A program made the translations under genes and the position numbers. Shown one piece after another: positions 23,523 to 35,555 of a stretch of 64,000 nt of DNA. The DNA is taken from assembly GCA_029851415.1 (NCBI GenBank), contig CM056742.1, forward strand, positions 192,181,344 to 192,245,343, in the 5' to 3' direction. Below the pieces are notes generated by a model that was not told where the DNA came from, made no database searches, and was given only the letters and a program-made list of their open reading frames with translations. Each line of letters opens with the position of its first letter. Position 1 is the first letter of the stretch. Source of the DNA: Eretmocerus hayati (Eukaryota > Arthropoda > Insecta > Hymenoptera > Aphelinidae).

Positions 23523-26500
23523 ATGAGGTCGCTGCTGTCCCCAGCCAGGAGCACGAGACCTGTCCAGGGCTAATTAATTCTCCCGATGCTGCTGCAGCTG
23601 ATCAAAATTCCTCGATTCATTGTGAAAATTGTGGAGAAACGCACCACATCGGGAGTATTGAAAATAAACCGGACCATTTCCCTCGTTGGTGGGTGGACGT
23701 GGAAATCGACAAGTTTAGCGTTCGCGCACTGTTCGATCCGGGTGCTTTAAGAACAGCTCTTGGCCCAGTTGGTCTTCAAATAGCGACAGCTCTAGGCCAA
23801 AAAATTGAACCTTATTATGGTCCAGGTGCCAGACTCGCAGATGGGAATTGTACACCTATACTTGGTGAAGTTGAACTTCCTTTTACTATAGGAGGAATAA
23901 CCAGAACAGTATGTGCCATCGTGCTGAGAGAGGCAGATGCCGACCTGCTTATTGGTGGAGATCTCATACGAGCTCTTGATGCGCAATTATTACCGCGCGA
24001 AAATATGCTTCGCCTTGAGGGACGAGCGGAACTCCTTCCAGTCGAACTGGCTTCAATGTCATGCAATGAAACGCCTGTATCCTCTGCTGGATTGGCACAT
24101 CTTGCAGAAGCTCAGAGAGACAAGCTGCAGCGAATGTTGGATAGGACGCTTCCGGCCAATGATGGTAAACTTGGTCGTACCAAATGGATTAAGCATAAAA
24201 TCGAGCTCACAGATAACACGCCGATCAAGCAAAAGTATTATCCAGTATCCAAGAAACTTGAAGCAATAATGCATAAGCAAGTCAACGAGTGGTTAAAACA
24301 AGGGATCATCCGGAGATCCAAGTCTCAATGGTCGAGTCCTGTGGTCATGGTTTTAAAACCAGACGGGACATATCGCATGTGCGTCGACTACCGCAAATAG
24401 AATAAAAAGTCAAAGCTGTGCGCTTACCCTCAACGTTTTATGGACGTGATAATGCGAAAACTACGCAATGCAAAATATATCTCAGTCATAGACTTAAGCA
24501 AAGCGTTTTTGCAAATAGAGCTAGAAGAAGAGTCTATTCCTATGACCGCGTTCGTAGTTCAAAATCTTGGGCTATTCGAATTTGTGGTAACACCCTTCGG
24601 GCTCTCAAGAGCGCCATCTACCTGCCAACAACTTGCCGACATGGTCATTACGCCAGAATCATCGGAATGGGTAGTTACATATTTAGATGACTCACTGATT
24701 GTGACCGAAACCTTTGAAAAACACATCGAAGTTCTGGAAAAATTCCTCAATCGCCTGAACGAAGCTAACCTCACCGTTAATCGTGAGAAAAGCGTTTGGT
24801 GCGCAAAGGAGGTTAGATTTTTGGGATTGTTAGTGAATCAAGACGGTTGCCGTCCAGATCCCTCCAGAATTTCACCAATCATGGATTTTCCAGTACCAAA
24901 AAAGATCAAAAAATTGCAGAGCTTTTTAGGCATGGCCTCGTGGTACAGAAAATTTTTGAAAGACTTTGGAACTATTGCTGAACCTCTTACAAGGCTCACA
25001 AAGAAAAACGTGAAGTACGTATGGGGCATCGAGCAACAAGAGTCCTTTGATAGGATTAAAGCGCTAGTCGCAACAGCTCCGGTTTCAGCCCAACCTTCAT
25101 TTGAACCTGAACATCAGTTTTGTGTCCAGACCGATGCTTCAAACACCGGCCTGGGTGCAGTGCTCACACAGACGATTGACGACGAAGAAAGAGTTATTTG
25201 CTTCGCTAGTCGTGTACTCACGCGGGCGGAGGCAAACTACTCTGTCAGCGAACGTGAGGGCCTTGCAGTTCTATGGGCGATCCGCAGATGGCGCTGTTAT
25301 GTCGAAGGATACCATTTCAAAGTGATAACCGACCATAGTTGTCTAATGTGGTTATGCAACTTGAAGAATCCGACAGGACGTCTAGCAAGGTGGGCTCTCG
25401 AACTACAATCGTACTCGTTCGACATAGAATACCGCAAGGGCAAGCTTAATGTCGTACCCGATTGTTTATCTCGCATGTATGAAGATGAAACAGAGGAGGG
25501 GTTAGCTGCCGTGCAACCATTGGTGCCAGAGACGCAAGATGCGTGGTACTTGAAAACGTATCAAGCAGTCTCAGAAAATCCTGAGGATTACCCACATATG
25601 AAGATTCCGGGGGGTCGATTAAACATCTGGCGGCCAAATCGCATACTAGAAGATCTCGTCTCAGACGACGACGCCTGGAAACTCGTTCTGGCCAGAGAGC
25701 AAAGGGCACAAGTCATGTCTGAAGGACACTGCGAAGCAACGGCTGGCCATTTCGGCCGCACCAAAACAGTAGATCGCATCGCACGCTATTACTTTTGGCC
25801 TAGTCTATACAAGGATGTCGCGAACTTTGTAAAAGGCTGTTCCATCTGTCAACAAGTAAAAGTGCAGCAACTACCTCCAGCGGGACTCATGGGTAAACGA
25901 CAAGCAAAGAAACCTTGGTCAATGGTAGCTGCGGATTGTATGGGCCCATACGTCCGCACCGTCCAGGGCAACAAACATATCATCGTTTTCGTGGATCTCT
26001 TTACACGTTGGGTAGAGATCGTAGCAACGAGACGCGCTGACGCAAAAACTGTCATCAAGGAACTTGAGGAGCGAATTTTTATGCGCTTTGGTACGCCAGA
26101 GATTTTCCATGCGGATAATGGCAAGGAGTTCAAGAACAAAGAACTTGAGACGTTCTTGACAGAAAATGGCGTCAAACAATCATTTAGTCCAGCTTATCAT
26201 CCGCAAGCTAATCCGACGGAAAATAAGAACCGTACGCTGCGCGCTAGGATAACAGCATTCGTGACTGAAAACCACAACACGTCGGATGAAAAATTACCTG
26301 AGCTGATGTTTGCAATAAACACAGCCACCCAAAAATCGACAAAAATGTCTCCAGCGTTCCTAAACCTAGGAAGGAACCCCACACCTCCACATACATTTCG
26401 TAGACAGGAGGATGTGGCAGCTGCAGAAGCCGCAGAGGCCGAAGAGCTTGGAACATGGGAGAACCATATGGAAAATCTAAGTAAGTTGCGTGAAATTGCA

Positions 26501-27280
26501 GCAGACAACTCAGCTAAAGCGCAAGAACGCCAGAGCAAATATTATAATGCTCACCGCCGTGACGTGCAGTATGCCGTCGGCGAAAAAGTTTGGATGCGCA
26601 ATCGCATTTTGTCGTCTGCAGTCAAAGGCATTTCCGCTAAATTTGCACCAAAATACCGAGGACCTGGCAAGATCTCAGCAAAACTGGGTGAGAATGTATA
26701 CGAGGTAGTTGACGATGACAATGTCTCACTCGGAACATTCCCAGTATGCGATCTTAAGCCATTTTTCTCAAACGAGGAGGAACCGGACCGGACGGATGCC
26801 GTTTCGGAAGAAGACGAGAGTGATGCTGTTTCTGAAGAAGACGAGGGCGTGACGACTGCACGGCAGAACGACTTCGAGCTTCAACCAGACGAGTCCAACG
26901 ATGAAATTGTAAATGATGCGCAAACGCGATTGCGAGCGAAACCGCGGGGCAGACCCCGGAAAACGCGTATAACCGTGAATACCGGAGCACCGTCAGCACG
27001 CGATCCGAACACTGCGACCGTTCCGCAAAGTACGTCTGACGCGGAAAGCGAACAACCTGCGAATGATCCGTCGTATGCGAAAAATGATCAAGAAACGGAA
27101 AATACACCGGAAACGAATGACCAACGCGCGGAGACCGATCAGCACACCGATTCAAACACCGTAAGACGTCGCGGGCGGCCGAAAGGTTCGAAGAATGCGC
27201 CATCGCTGCAAGTACCAACGGACGAGGCATCACCTCGGACAACTCGGTCCGGAAAAATCATTTCACCTTCTCATTATTGA
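23492..27280 (+). CDS. pol: Pol polyprotein: protease, RT, RNase H, integrase (one stop)
   Basis: One frame interrupted by a TAG at 24398-24400, where the decayed copy has a leucine-type codon. Domains in order: aspartic protease with FDPGA at about 23730 and LLIGGD near 23945; RT from about 24190 with the catalytic YLDD near 24679-24690; RNase H from about 25125 (QTDASNTGLGAVL, then an ITDH motif); integrase with an HHCC zinc domain at about 25725-25850 and a DDE core (AADCMGPY, HADNGKEF, then PTENK); a GPY/F-like module near 26650 (RGPGKI); and a C-terminal tail with two AT-hook motifs, PRGRPRK near 26940 and RRGRPKG near 27168. The tail is acidic between them. Start is by frameshift from gag, not at an ATG. 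It ends with TGA at 27278-27280. Confidence 0.93.
23498..23542 (+). promoter_or_regulatory. -1 ribosomal frameshift signal at the gag-pol overlap
   Basis: The heptamer GGGAAAA (23498-23504) is in the correct phase for the gag nucleocapsid frame (G GGA AAA, XXXYYYZ type). Six bases later GGGGACA (23511-23517) can pair with TGTCCCC (23536-23542) across an 18-base loop. Gag ends at 23522, and pol is open in the -1 frame from 23492. All three parts of a classical frameshift element are present. In the decayed copy the heptamer reads GGTAAAA and is degraded. Confidence 0.75.
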
Positions 27281-27363
27281 TCAATCATTTATATGTTTTA
27301 ACATATTAACCTCTCACCACTCACACCATCATAACACCTAACCTCATCTCCGCAAGGCACAGT

Positions 27364-28452
27364 ATGGACGGTCGAGACCTCAGCGCAACCCTGCGAGTAG
27401 CAGCAGATGAGGGTGCCGATGGTATGGCCCGCCTAACACTGGACGCGTCTATTCAAGCGCCACCGCAGGGATTTATTCCCTTTGTATGGGATCTATCCAG
27501 CGACGAAATACGTCGGCTGATGCGCATAGGCGCAGAGTTTGCGCAGAGGGCCTCGAACAACCGCGAAGACGCAGCGGAAAACCCGCCAGAACCGCGTCTG
27601 AGAAGACCGTGGAATGCGCCTTCGCAGGAGGAACACAATCGTGCCCAGGAGATGATGGTTGAGTGGGAGGAGAGAGGCATAGTTAGGCCCACTGGAGTGC
27701 CAAGCGCTCAAGACACTGCGGAAGCGCCGGCCAACGAACAGCTCGTTGTTGCAATTCCACCACCTCGATCTGATGATGCAGATGAGATCCCAGCCATCGA
27801 AACGTCCATCGGAATGGAGTGGAATCAGACCAGAGAAGCCATCCTCACAGCAAGAGCTGCTTACCTACAAGCAAGGTCTGAATTCCACAATTCATTCGAA
27901 CTCCTGGACGATTTCCTGGACAAACACGGGGCCGCTGGACGTTGAATGGCTGGAAATCTACCCATACGAGTCGCCGATGAAAAAGCGGCCCACGAGGTGG
28001 CGGAAATGCACAAACGCCGACTTAGAGAGGAGCGAGCAGTCGCTGACCGGGCAGAATTAGAAGCTCGGCAGAAAGTCGAAGAGTTCCAGCGAAAAACCGC
28101 GCTAGAAGCGGCACAGCTCCAGAGAGCACTAACAGAAGCTCGACGCCAGCGAGAGCACCTGGGGGGAACGGATCCCACTCGCACTCAGCGTGCTGACCCG
28201 GATAGGAGACGTTGGTGCCCTGTTTGTCACCTGCCAGGAGTAGCGCGAGGACGCGAGTGCCCTAACCGCATCAACCACCCGGGCTTCCGCTTATTATTGC
28301 GTCATCGCTGTCAAGGGAGAGCCCACGCAAGTGGCAACATTTTTTTTTCTTTCTCTTCCCTTAATTTCCATTTTCCTTTTCTACTATTTACATATTTACA
28401 ATCATCTACATATTTACATACTTACACTTTCTATCTACAATGCCATACTTGA
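27364..28452 (+). CDS. Accessory ORF3 of the gypsy element (coiled coil, zinc-knuckle-like)
   Basis: Two same-frame stretches, 27364-27945 and 27946-28452, are separated only by TGA followed directly by ATG. Together they would give about 360 residues. The first part is acidic and Ala/Glu-rich without recognised domain. The second begins with a long heptad-like helix (residues about 210-270, EARQKVEEFQRKTALEAAQL), then CPVCHLPGVARGRECPNRIN followed by H, a CX2CX10CX5H pattern suggesting metal binding. The last ~50 residues are AT-derived and probably not functional. There is no signal peptide, furin site or membrane segment, so this is not an envelope gene although it lies in the env position. 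The TGA may be a mutation, a reinitiation junction or a readthrough site. No homologue is recognised. Confidence 0.65.
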
Positions 28453-28763
28453 TATGGAAAAGTTCTTCTTGTTGAGATCAGAATGTACAAAAACTAAGTC
28501 ACTAATCAAGTGCATTTTTCTTTCGTTCTCTTTTAGTTTGAAGACTGATGATGTGTACATCTTGTCACTTAGATGCCAAATGCGCATTCGCTTATTGAGG
28601 CAATCAGCCAAAGTTTATTCTTTACGAGATTAGTCGACAGGTTCGACGATTATATTTTTGTACATTTGATAAAATAAATAATTTTTCTAATAACTTTTAT
28701 TTTTATTATAGTTGCCTCAGAGAGAGATCTTCTCGAGCCGGTACGCTTAGGCTAACGGCGTCT
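28453..28763 (+). other. AT-rich 3' untranslated segment of the gypsy element
   Basis: A pyrimidine-rich then AT-rich stretch between ORF3 and the polypurine tract. No gene is seen. Confidence 0.6.
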
Positions 28764-28773
28764 GGGGGGAGGG
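28764..28773 (+). other. Polypurine tract
   Basis: GGGGGGAGGG lies two bases before the 3' LTR, the position of the plus-strand DNA primer. Confidence 0.85.
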
Positions 28774-28775
28774 TA

Positions 28776-29581
28776 TGTGACGGGTAAAGTCCCATCACTC
28801 TCTCCTCGGCAAATAGATATAAGTTATTATCGAATCTCATATATTGATGTATCCAGAAGATTGTTACAGGTGTATACCCCAGTGGCAGCAAAGGGAGAGA
28901 AACACACAGGTTTGAATATGAGAGAGACAGAGAATGCGCGCGCGCCCAAAATGGCTGGCCAATAGGAACGCAGCTCGCGGCTCGCGCAGTTCGCGGCCAT
29001 TCCATGAGCGAGCAGACTTGTTCCGGTCGTCGTCCGCTACACATCGTGTGACCCGTATCGAGGCTAACCTCTCCCGCGCCGCGTGTGCTCCGGTCACCCC
29101 GACATCCGACGCAGGTCCTGCAGGTGCCGAGGCTCCCGTACCCAGCGGCAACGGGGGGTATTCCCCCGGACTTGTGCGACAGTCAGCGGACTCCCGATCT
29201 TTGGCGTTCCCGAGGCAGCGGCCTGTTGAAAAGCATCTTCGCAGCGTGAGTACCAGCCGAGAATGTATCTCTCTCTCTCATTGTGTGCGGCTCTCTCTCG
29301 CGAGTTTTTCCACCTGTTGCGTTGCGCTCGGATGCGCTTTGTAAATTATTGATTGAATAAATCCGACCTTGCTAAATTTACCTGCTCGCGTTATCACTCA
29401 TCAGTGTATCCTCGTGAACTCGTCCTAATTTTATCATGCGCTAATGCATAGTAAGAGCAGCACTGGCCGACAGGAGGCCAGTGTCCACGAGGAAGACGCT
29501 GCCAAGCAGATCCTGGCGAGCCGCATTGCACTTTGCGGACTCGCATTAATAATTAATGTGACGAGATAATATACCATCATA
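28776..29581 (+). repeat. 3' LTR (806 bp)
   Basis: Nearly identical to 18742-19549, with about 18 substitutions and a short CT-repeat length difference. Ends ACCATCATA, then the CTTA target duplication. Confidence 0.92.
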
Positions 29582-29585
29582 CTTA

Positions 29586-30586
29586 ATTACATCGAAATAC
29601 GTTAAAATCCATCAAAAGGATAGTTTTTAGAAACGATTTTATAGTACAGGCGAATATCCAGAATCCGACGATGTCGAGAGACAAGCAATGATGTCGCACG
29701 GTCGGCCCAAACTGACTTTAGCCTAAAGGTCCTTGCGACTCAGATTGCTCCTTTTGCCTTCGAGTACGTGATAAATGGTAGTTATTTCCCGCAAGAATGA
29801 GAACATCCGACGGAGCTACAATTAAAAGAAGTCAAATTGAAATATTTTGAATCTTGATTTTAACATCATTTTCAGAATAATCACGGATGAGCTTTGAAAT
29901 CGACCTTTGATACATATTTGCGTGTATCATTACTTTCCAGAAAGTGTAGATTAACAAGAATCAATGCTTGGAAGTTCATGAGAAAAAACACACTTCAAAG
30001 TGGAACAATTTTATGAATGATAAATTACAATTTGATTGTGCATACTGTTGTACACACACAAAGCTGTAACAAGTTTCTCGTTATATTGAGGATTTTTGCT
30101 TCATGCAATTTTTTCATGTTAAGTTGAAGTCAAAATTTGTTCATTCCATGAATTGCTCACTATAGAATCCGAGGCCCATCCTCTTCATCTCACAAAACTA
30201 TTCAAGGTGAAAGAATACCGCGTGAACTTTCGGGGAAACTGGAATCTCCAACTCCAAATAACTTTTTCAAAAGGTTCCTACACACGATCTATAACTTGTT
30301 TCCAGTTCATCCCCGAAACACGAACTCACTACTCCCCTGAAATCCTTGAATGATTGAGCAAATTTCTTGATGCGATGATGATTCGGAGTCTGGAGTGGAT
30401 CAACATTTTCCAGCAATTTCTTGCAAGAATTTCCTTCGAAAGCGGGACAAACTCGAGTTATCTCACGTTGAACGTGACGGGCGTTTGCCCAATCCAGAGA
30501 TTCTGCTCCAAAATATTTCATCGTATGCATGAGAATAAAATTGACTACGCCAATCATTAAATGTTACTCTGGCGAAGAAACAAATT
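29586..30586. other. Interior of the interrupted TIR element; no gene
   Basis: Contains a third, diverged TIR-like copy at 29700-29819 (starts GGTCGGCCCAAACTGACTTT) in the orientation of the left TIR. The remainder has only short frames without recognised domain. Confidence 0.6.
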
Positions 30587-30781
30587 CTGCATTTTAATCG
30601 TGCATGGATAGATTACTATGGAAATTCCAATGAAAAACCATAAATTTCACATTTTTCAAAAACGGCTCGACGAAAGATTTTCATTCCTGCGGGAAAAACT
30701 TCCATTTATTATGTACTTGAAGTGAGAAAAATCGATTCTGAGGGGCAAGCATCTTTGGGTTGAAGTCAGTTCAGGCCAACC

Positions 30782-33700
30782 ATGACCGGTTCTGATGATT
30801 TTGGTGTAATGACCATGTCGGCAAGTTGTTGGCAGCTAGATGGCACTCCTGAGAGCCCTAAGGGCATAGTTGCAAACTCACATAACCCTAGATTGTAAAC
30901 TAGGAACGCAGTCATAGGGATAGACTCCTCTTCTAGCTCTATCTGCAAAAACGCTTTGCTCAGGTCCACGACCGAGATATATTTTGCATTGCGTAGTACC
31001 CGCATTATCACGTCCATAAAACGTTGAGGGTAAGCGTACAGCTTTGAATTTTTATTCAGTATGCGATAGTCGACACACATGCGAAGTGTACCGTCTGGTT
31101 TCAATACCACTACTACAGGACTCGACCGTTGAGATTTGGATCTCCGGACAATCCCTTGTTTCAACCACTCGTTGACTCGATTATGCATCTCAGCTTCAAG
31201 TTTCTTGGAAACTGGGTAATACTTTTGCTTAATTAGTGTGTTGTGCGTAAGCTCAATTCTATGTTTAATCCATTTCGTACGATTAAGCTTACCATCATTG
31301 CTGGAAGCACCCTATCCAACATTCGCTGCAGCTTGTCTCTCTGAGCTTCTGCGAGGTGTGCTGATCCAGCAGAGGATAAGGCAATTCAGCGCATGTCATT
31401 GAAATCAGTTCGGCTGGAAGGAGTTCCGCTCGTCCCTCGAGGTGGAGCATATTTTTGCACGGTACTAATTGCGCGTCGAGAGCTCGTATAAGATCTCCAC
31501 CAATAAGCAGGTCGGCATCTGCCTCTCTCAGCCCATACTTTTCTGTTAACTCCCTCAATCGTAAAAGGAAGTTCAACCTCACCAAATGTAGGTGTACAAT
31601 TTTCATCTGCGACTCTGGCACCTGGACCCATAATAAGGTTCAATTTTTTTCCCTAGAGCTGTCGCTATTTGAAGACCGACTGGGCCGAGAGCTGTTCTTG
31701 AAGCACCCGGATCGGACAGTGCGCGAACGCTAAACTTTTCGATTTCCACGTGAATCCATCAACAAAGAAAATGGTCCGGTTTGTTTTCAATACACCCAAT
31801 ATAATGGATTTCCCCACAATCTTCACATAGAATTGGAGGAAGTTCATTATCAGCAGCAATATCAGGAGAAGGCGGTAGCCTTGGGCAGGTCTCATGCTCC
31901 TGGCTGGGGACTGCAGCGACCTCATCTACTTGTCCCCTTCCACTTTTACCGAACACTCAGGACAAGTGGGTCTGATATGACCTGGTCATCCGCAGCCATA
32001 GCGATGCATATTTTCTTTGGGGCCAGGCTCTTTGTTTGCGTTATGTTTGCTGACAACTTATTTAGTTTTCTCTTTGCCCTCTTGGGCAGTATCCTTCTCC
32101 CTCTTCTTGCCTCTCCTCCAATTTTTCTCCGCGTCTTGATCGGTAGCAGGTTTTTCGGTTGAGTTGCTCGAATTTGAAGTCGGAGCACTTGGCTTGAAAG
32201 CTGCCCCAGATTCTTGGGTTGCATTTTTTAGTGCGTTTGCAATCGTTTCATTGATGATAGACTCGAGATTCGGTGGCGGTGGCGCAGCAGCAGCAGCCGG
32301 AGCCTGTGAAGTGGTGCTCAATTGTAACGTAGCTTCCACGAGTCTGCTCAGAACAGTAGTCAATTCACGGCCAAGGGTCATTCAACGCTGCGAGATTAGA
32401 TTTATTTTGTTTAGGCTCTGCTTTCGCTCCACTTTTTCTCGGACCACAAAAGAGCTTCTGCATCTCTCGCAAGTTCGAGAAGAGAGTCGATGTCCGTAAC
32501 TTCTTGCCTATGCACCAGTTTCTTAGTTCAGGGATCATATTCCTGTAGGGAAGATCTAGTTGTTCCTCTTCTCCCCAAGGTCTATCAAATCTGCCTAGAG
32601 TTGTACGCAGGCTGAAGATATATTCCTTAGCAGGTTCTTATTTCCCTTGGGTACGCGTCTGCGCTTCCACCACTGATTTGTGTTGGAAGTTACGATCTAT
32701 GCCGTACGTACGACAAGTACTCGCGCAAAAATTGTCCCAAGTAGTCTATTTTTTCCGAGCTTGGTGGCACAAAATTTACGCCGCGCCAGTCATAAGGTCA
32801 GTCATTCCATTGAGTAAGTCTTCATCGTCGGTGTGTGCTAAAGTACGGCATTCTTCTACTTTTTGGATGAATTCTTCAATACAGATTGATTCCTCCCCAC
32901 CTGTGGAATTTATTTCCCAAGCTCGAACAATTTTCCCGACGTCCTGCTTATCATAATTTGAATTAGCAGGTCTCTGTGATCTGGATGTCGGGATAGTCTC
33001 TGATGACACTCTCCCCCCGGGCGTGGTATTTGCAACCACGGGATCATTTCGGAAAAAATTTTTGTTTGGAGATCTCATGCTTCCAAAAGCTAGAGCAAAG
33101 TTGTTAGGAATTTGTGCTGTTGAGCTCATTGGCCCCCTCCCAGGTATTTTCGCGAAAGATGATACGAATCTAAGCGCGTGAGCATTCAGTGCTGATCTGC
33201 CAAAACTTAGTGGGTTGCGGAAACATTGCGAAACCGCAGTCGTAAAATCGCTCACATTGTAATTATTATCATTATGGATATGTCTTACGTGCTGGTATTT
33301 GCCAATAGTTACTCTTGAAGTACCTTGATGTGTCGACGATTGCAAAGAACCAGGCGTGTGAATTTGTGACCGCGTGACTTGGGTTGTCTGGGTTTGAGTT
33401 ATTTCGTCCCAGGCCCTTTCAGCTTTTACCAACAAGTCACGTGGTACTCGGTATTGTTTACCTGCACTATCTTGTACTATTGCCATACCCCTTGAACCTG
33501 CGGGGTTGTTACATAGAAGCGAGTCGCCTTGAGTTGCAGTAACTGCTGTCGTAGTAGTGGTGTCATCACCTATTGTTATTTGATACTGCCCGCGAACTGT
33601 CACTTTTGATGGCACTATCTCTCTATCTATCTGTCCTTGGGTCAACAGCGGAATTCCGGATGACGCATGCGAAGGCATGGTATTCCATATAGATGTGGAT

Positions 33701-34970
33701 AGCTCAGCTGTTGTTGTCAAAGTTTGAGTGGATGACGTTTGGGGTACAGATATTTGCTGTGATGTCACGTTTTGCTGGGTGACCGGTGGCACCCTAAACG
33801 TGGATCCTGTACTACGACCGGTACCGTCGAAGCCGCCCGTGTGTACCCCAAAATTTTCACTAAACGTGTCTTCAGTCGTTTGCATTCCAGGGACGACTTG
33901 GTGTGAGCTATTCGCCAACGGAATGCCCAATACAGATGTATGTCTCTTCATGTGGTGTGTGCACACGGGGTACGATGGTCTGAGAGTGTTCTCCATGGAC
34001 TCCAGTTTCTGCTAAAATTGTCTCGAGCTTTACTTCTCGACGAGTCTTCAATTCATTTTCTTCGATCTCTTCATCAATCCGCTCAAAATCACCCTCCCTG
34101 TAGTCACCGCGTAATCTGTAGGCAAGTCTGTCAAGTTTTTCAAAATATGTACCAGTTTTCTTTAATTCAAGATCTTCTAGGACAGATCCTTTTCGGACCG
34201 AGCCAATCTTGGATTTGTGACTCGAGATCTTGTGAAAAGTCTGCGTGAGTTGCTATTTCACAGAGTGAATGAATCAATTCCTCACTAACATTCACTAAAG
34301 CGGTGCAGCAGTATGCATCTGCTCGGCCAAAGTTTTATGAAAGTGCTGTCACATAGCACAATAAGTTCCCATTCAATACACAATCTGGATTCGCATTCAA
34401 GCGCCGCTCTCAGCTCCTCCCGTTTGTTCGAAATTAATATTTCAATTTTAAGGAATTCAAGAAATAAATCTGTAAAAATTTCTGAGAAATTTCGAAACTT
34501 TAGAATCACTAGAGAAAAAATCAGCGAAATCTCCTCACAAGTGAGCTAAGAGAGCATCTATTCAATTTTGGCTAAAGTGTGCGTCATTTACTTATTTTAA
34601 CGCAAGATCACGGGAGGGAAATTTATTCGGAGTTGCAACGCGACCTAGCTACTTTACAAGATAGCCTGTGCACTAGCAGCCGACGTAAACTTCATCTAAA
34701 ATTTTCTATATAAGGGAGTCAAAGAGAGCAATGCGCATTGCTTGGGACATTTTTTACCTGAAAATCCTAATCGATCTCTAAAAGTTCAAAATGCGAGTAC
34801 AGGGTGCGCAACATCCTGTAGTTCAACACACCAACACTCTGCTCACCGATCATACCTCATAGTCAGTTATTTTCGTTCATTACAAACTACAAGTTTCTGC
34901 ATCATGCACTCATTCAAAACAGATAAATTCGGCATGGAAGTGCAATCTCATATTCAAATGCAAGATTCAA
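30782..34970 (-). pseudogene. Decayed gypsy element, 5' half (leader, gag, protease, early RT)
   Basis: Minus-strand homologue of 20400-24670 of the intact element. In transcription order: leader (34970-34250), gag (34240-31946) including a 406-residue uninterrupted stretch at 33996-32776, nucleocapsid and frameshift region near 31950, protease at 31760-31295 (also with DPGA), and RT from 31188 to 30782. There it stops where the TIR element begins. The gag ATG is changed to ATA and several frameshifts and stops occur. It keeps the A-run length lost in the intact copy, which makes it useful for reading gag correctly. The 3' half is at 15147-18514. Confidence 0.9.
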
Positions 34971-35555
34971 CTACTTTCCCCAGAAATCAATATGTTATTC
35001 TGAGCATAGCATATTGTTCTCTTCTCGGTTTGAAGCAGGCTCTAGATTTTGATCTAGTTTTCAACACATTTTCCCGGTCAAAAGAATGGTGATTCAACCC
35101 TTCTTTTCTCAGTAATTCCTCGGGAATAATTGTTTTTAGTGATAAGAGACCCATTTCTAAATATTAAACATGGGTGCCAGGGTGGAACACTCTCACCCTC
35201 TGACCAATGTTTACTGTTTGAATATCGAGCTTACATGGTAGAAATAGATCATCTCAGCAGAATGGCGATGATTTTTCAACCCTTGACCATTGAAAGTTAT
35301 TGTATACTCGGTCAATTAATCGAAAGGAGGAAACTTCCTGTCGTTTTGAGTGACTTCAACTTTTACACAAAATTCAGCTTATTTTTTATTGCGTGTACAC
35401 CACACTGGTTTTTTATCTTGTCAAACTTAAGTATCCCAATATGGTGATTCTGCTTCTCCCCATGTCATAATCTTGAAATGAATTAATTCGCACTGAAAAA
35501 TCTAGATATCCAAGAAATAGACATGCAGGGTACACACGTTAATGTAGACGCACCC
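34971..35555. other. No recognisable gene
   Basis: AT-rich sequence with short frames only; no repeat or domain recognised. Confidence 0.5.

Larger units (their letters stand above)
18742..29581 (+). mobile_element. Nearly complete Ty3/gypsy LTR retrotransposon
   Basis: The element is 10.84 kb: LTR, primer binding site, long leader, gag, pol, ORF3, polypurine tract, LTR. The direct repeat CTTA flanks it (18738-18741 and 29582-29585), consistent with the 4-bp duplications of this family. The two LTRs differ at about 18 positions plus small indels, roughly 2% divergence, so the insertion is fairly young but not fresh. It carries at least one gag frameshift, one TAG in pol and a TGA in ORF3, so this copy is not expected to be autonomous. 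Confidence 0.93.
18515..30781. mobile_element. TIR element (~1.4 kb before interruption) hosting the intact gypsy
   Basis: The left TIR (18515-18709) begins GGTTGGCCTGAACTGACTTT. The right TIR (30587-30781) is its reverse complement at roughly 92% identity over about 195 bp. Outside both TIRs the decayed minus-strand gypsy RT is directly abutting, and the two flanks are adjacent parts of the same RT domain. Removing the gypsy at 18742-29581 leaves about 1.42 kb. A third, more diverged TIR-like copy lies at 29700-29819 in left-TIR orientation. No transposase is seen in 29586-30587. Confidence 0.8.

Noticed and set aside
27364..28452. Envelope gene of an errantivirus-like element
   Set aside because: No signal peptide, cleavage site, glycosylation-rich ectodomain or membrane anchor is visible in ORF3.
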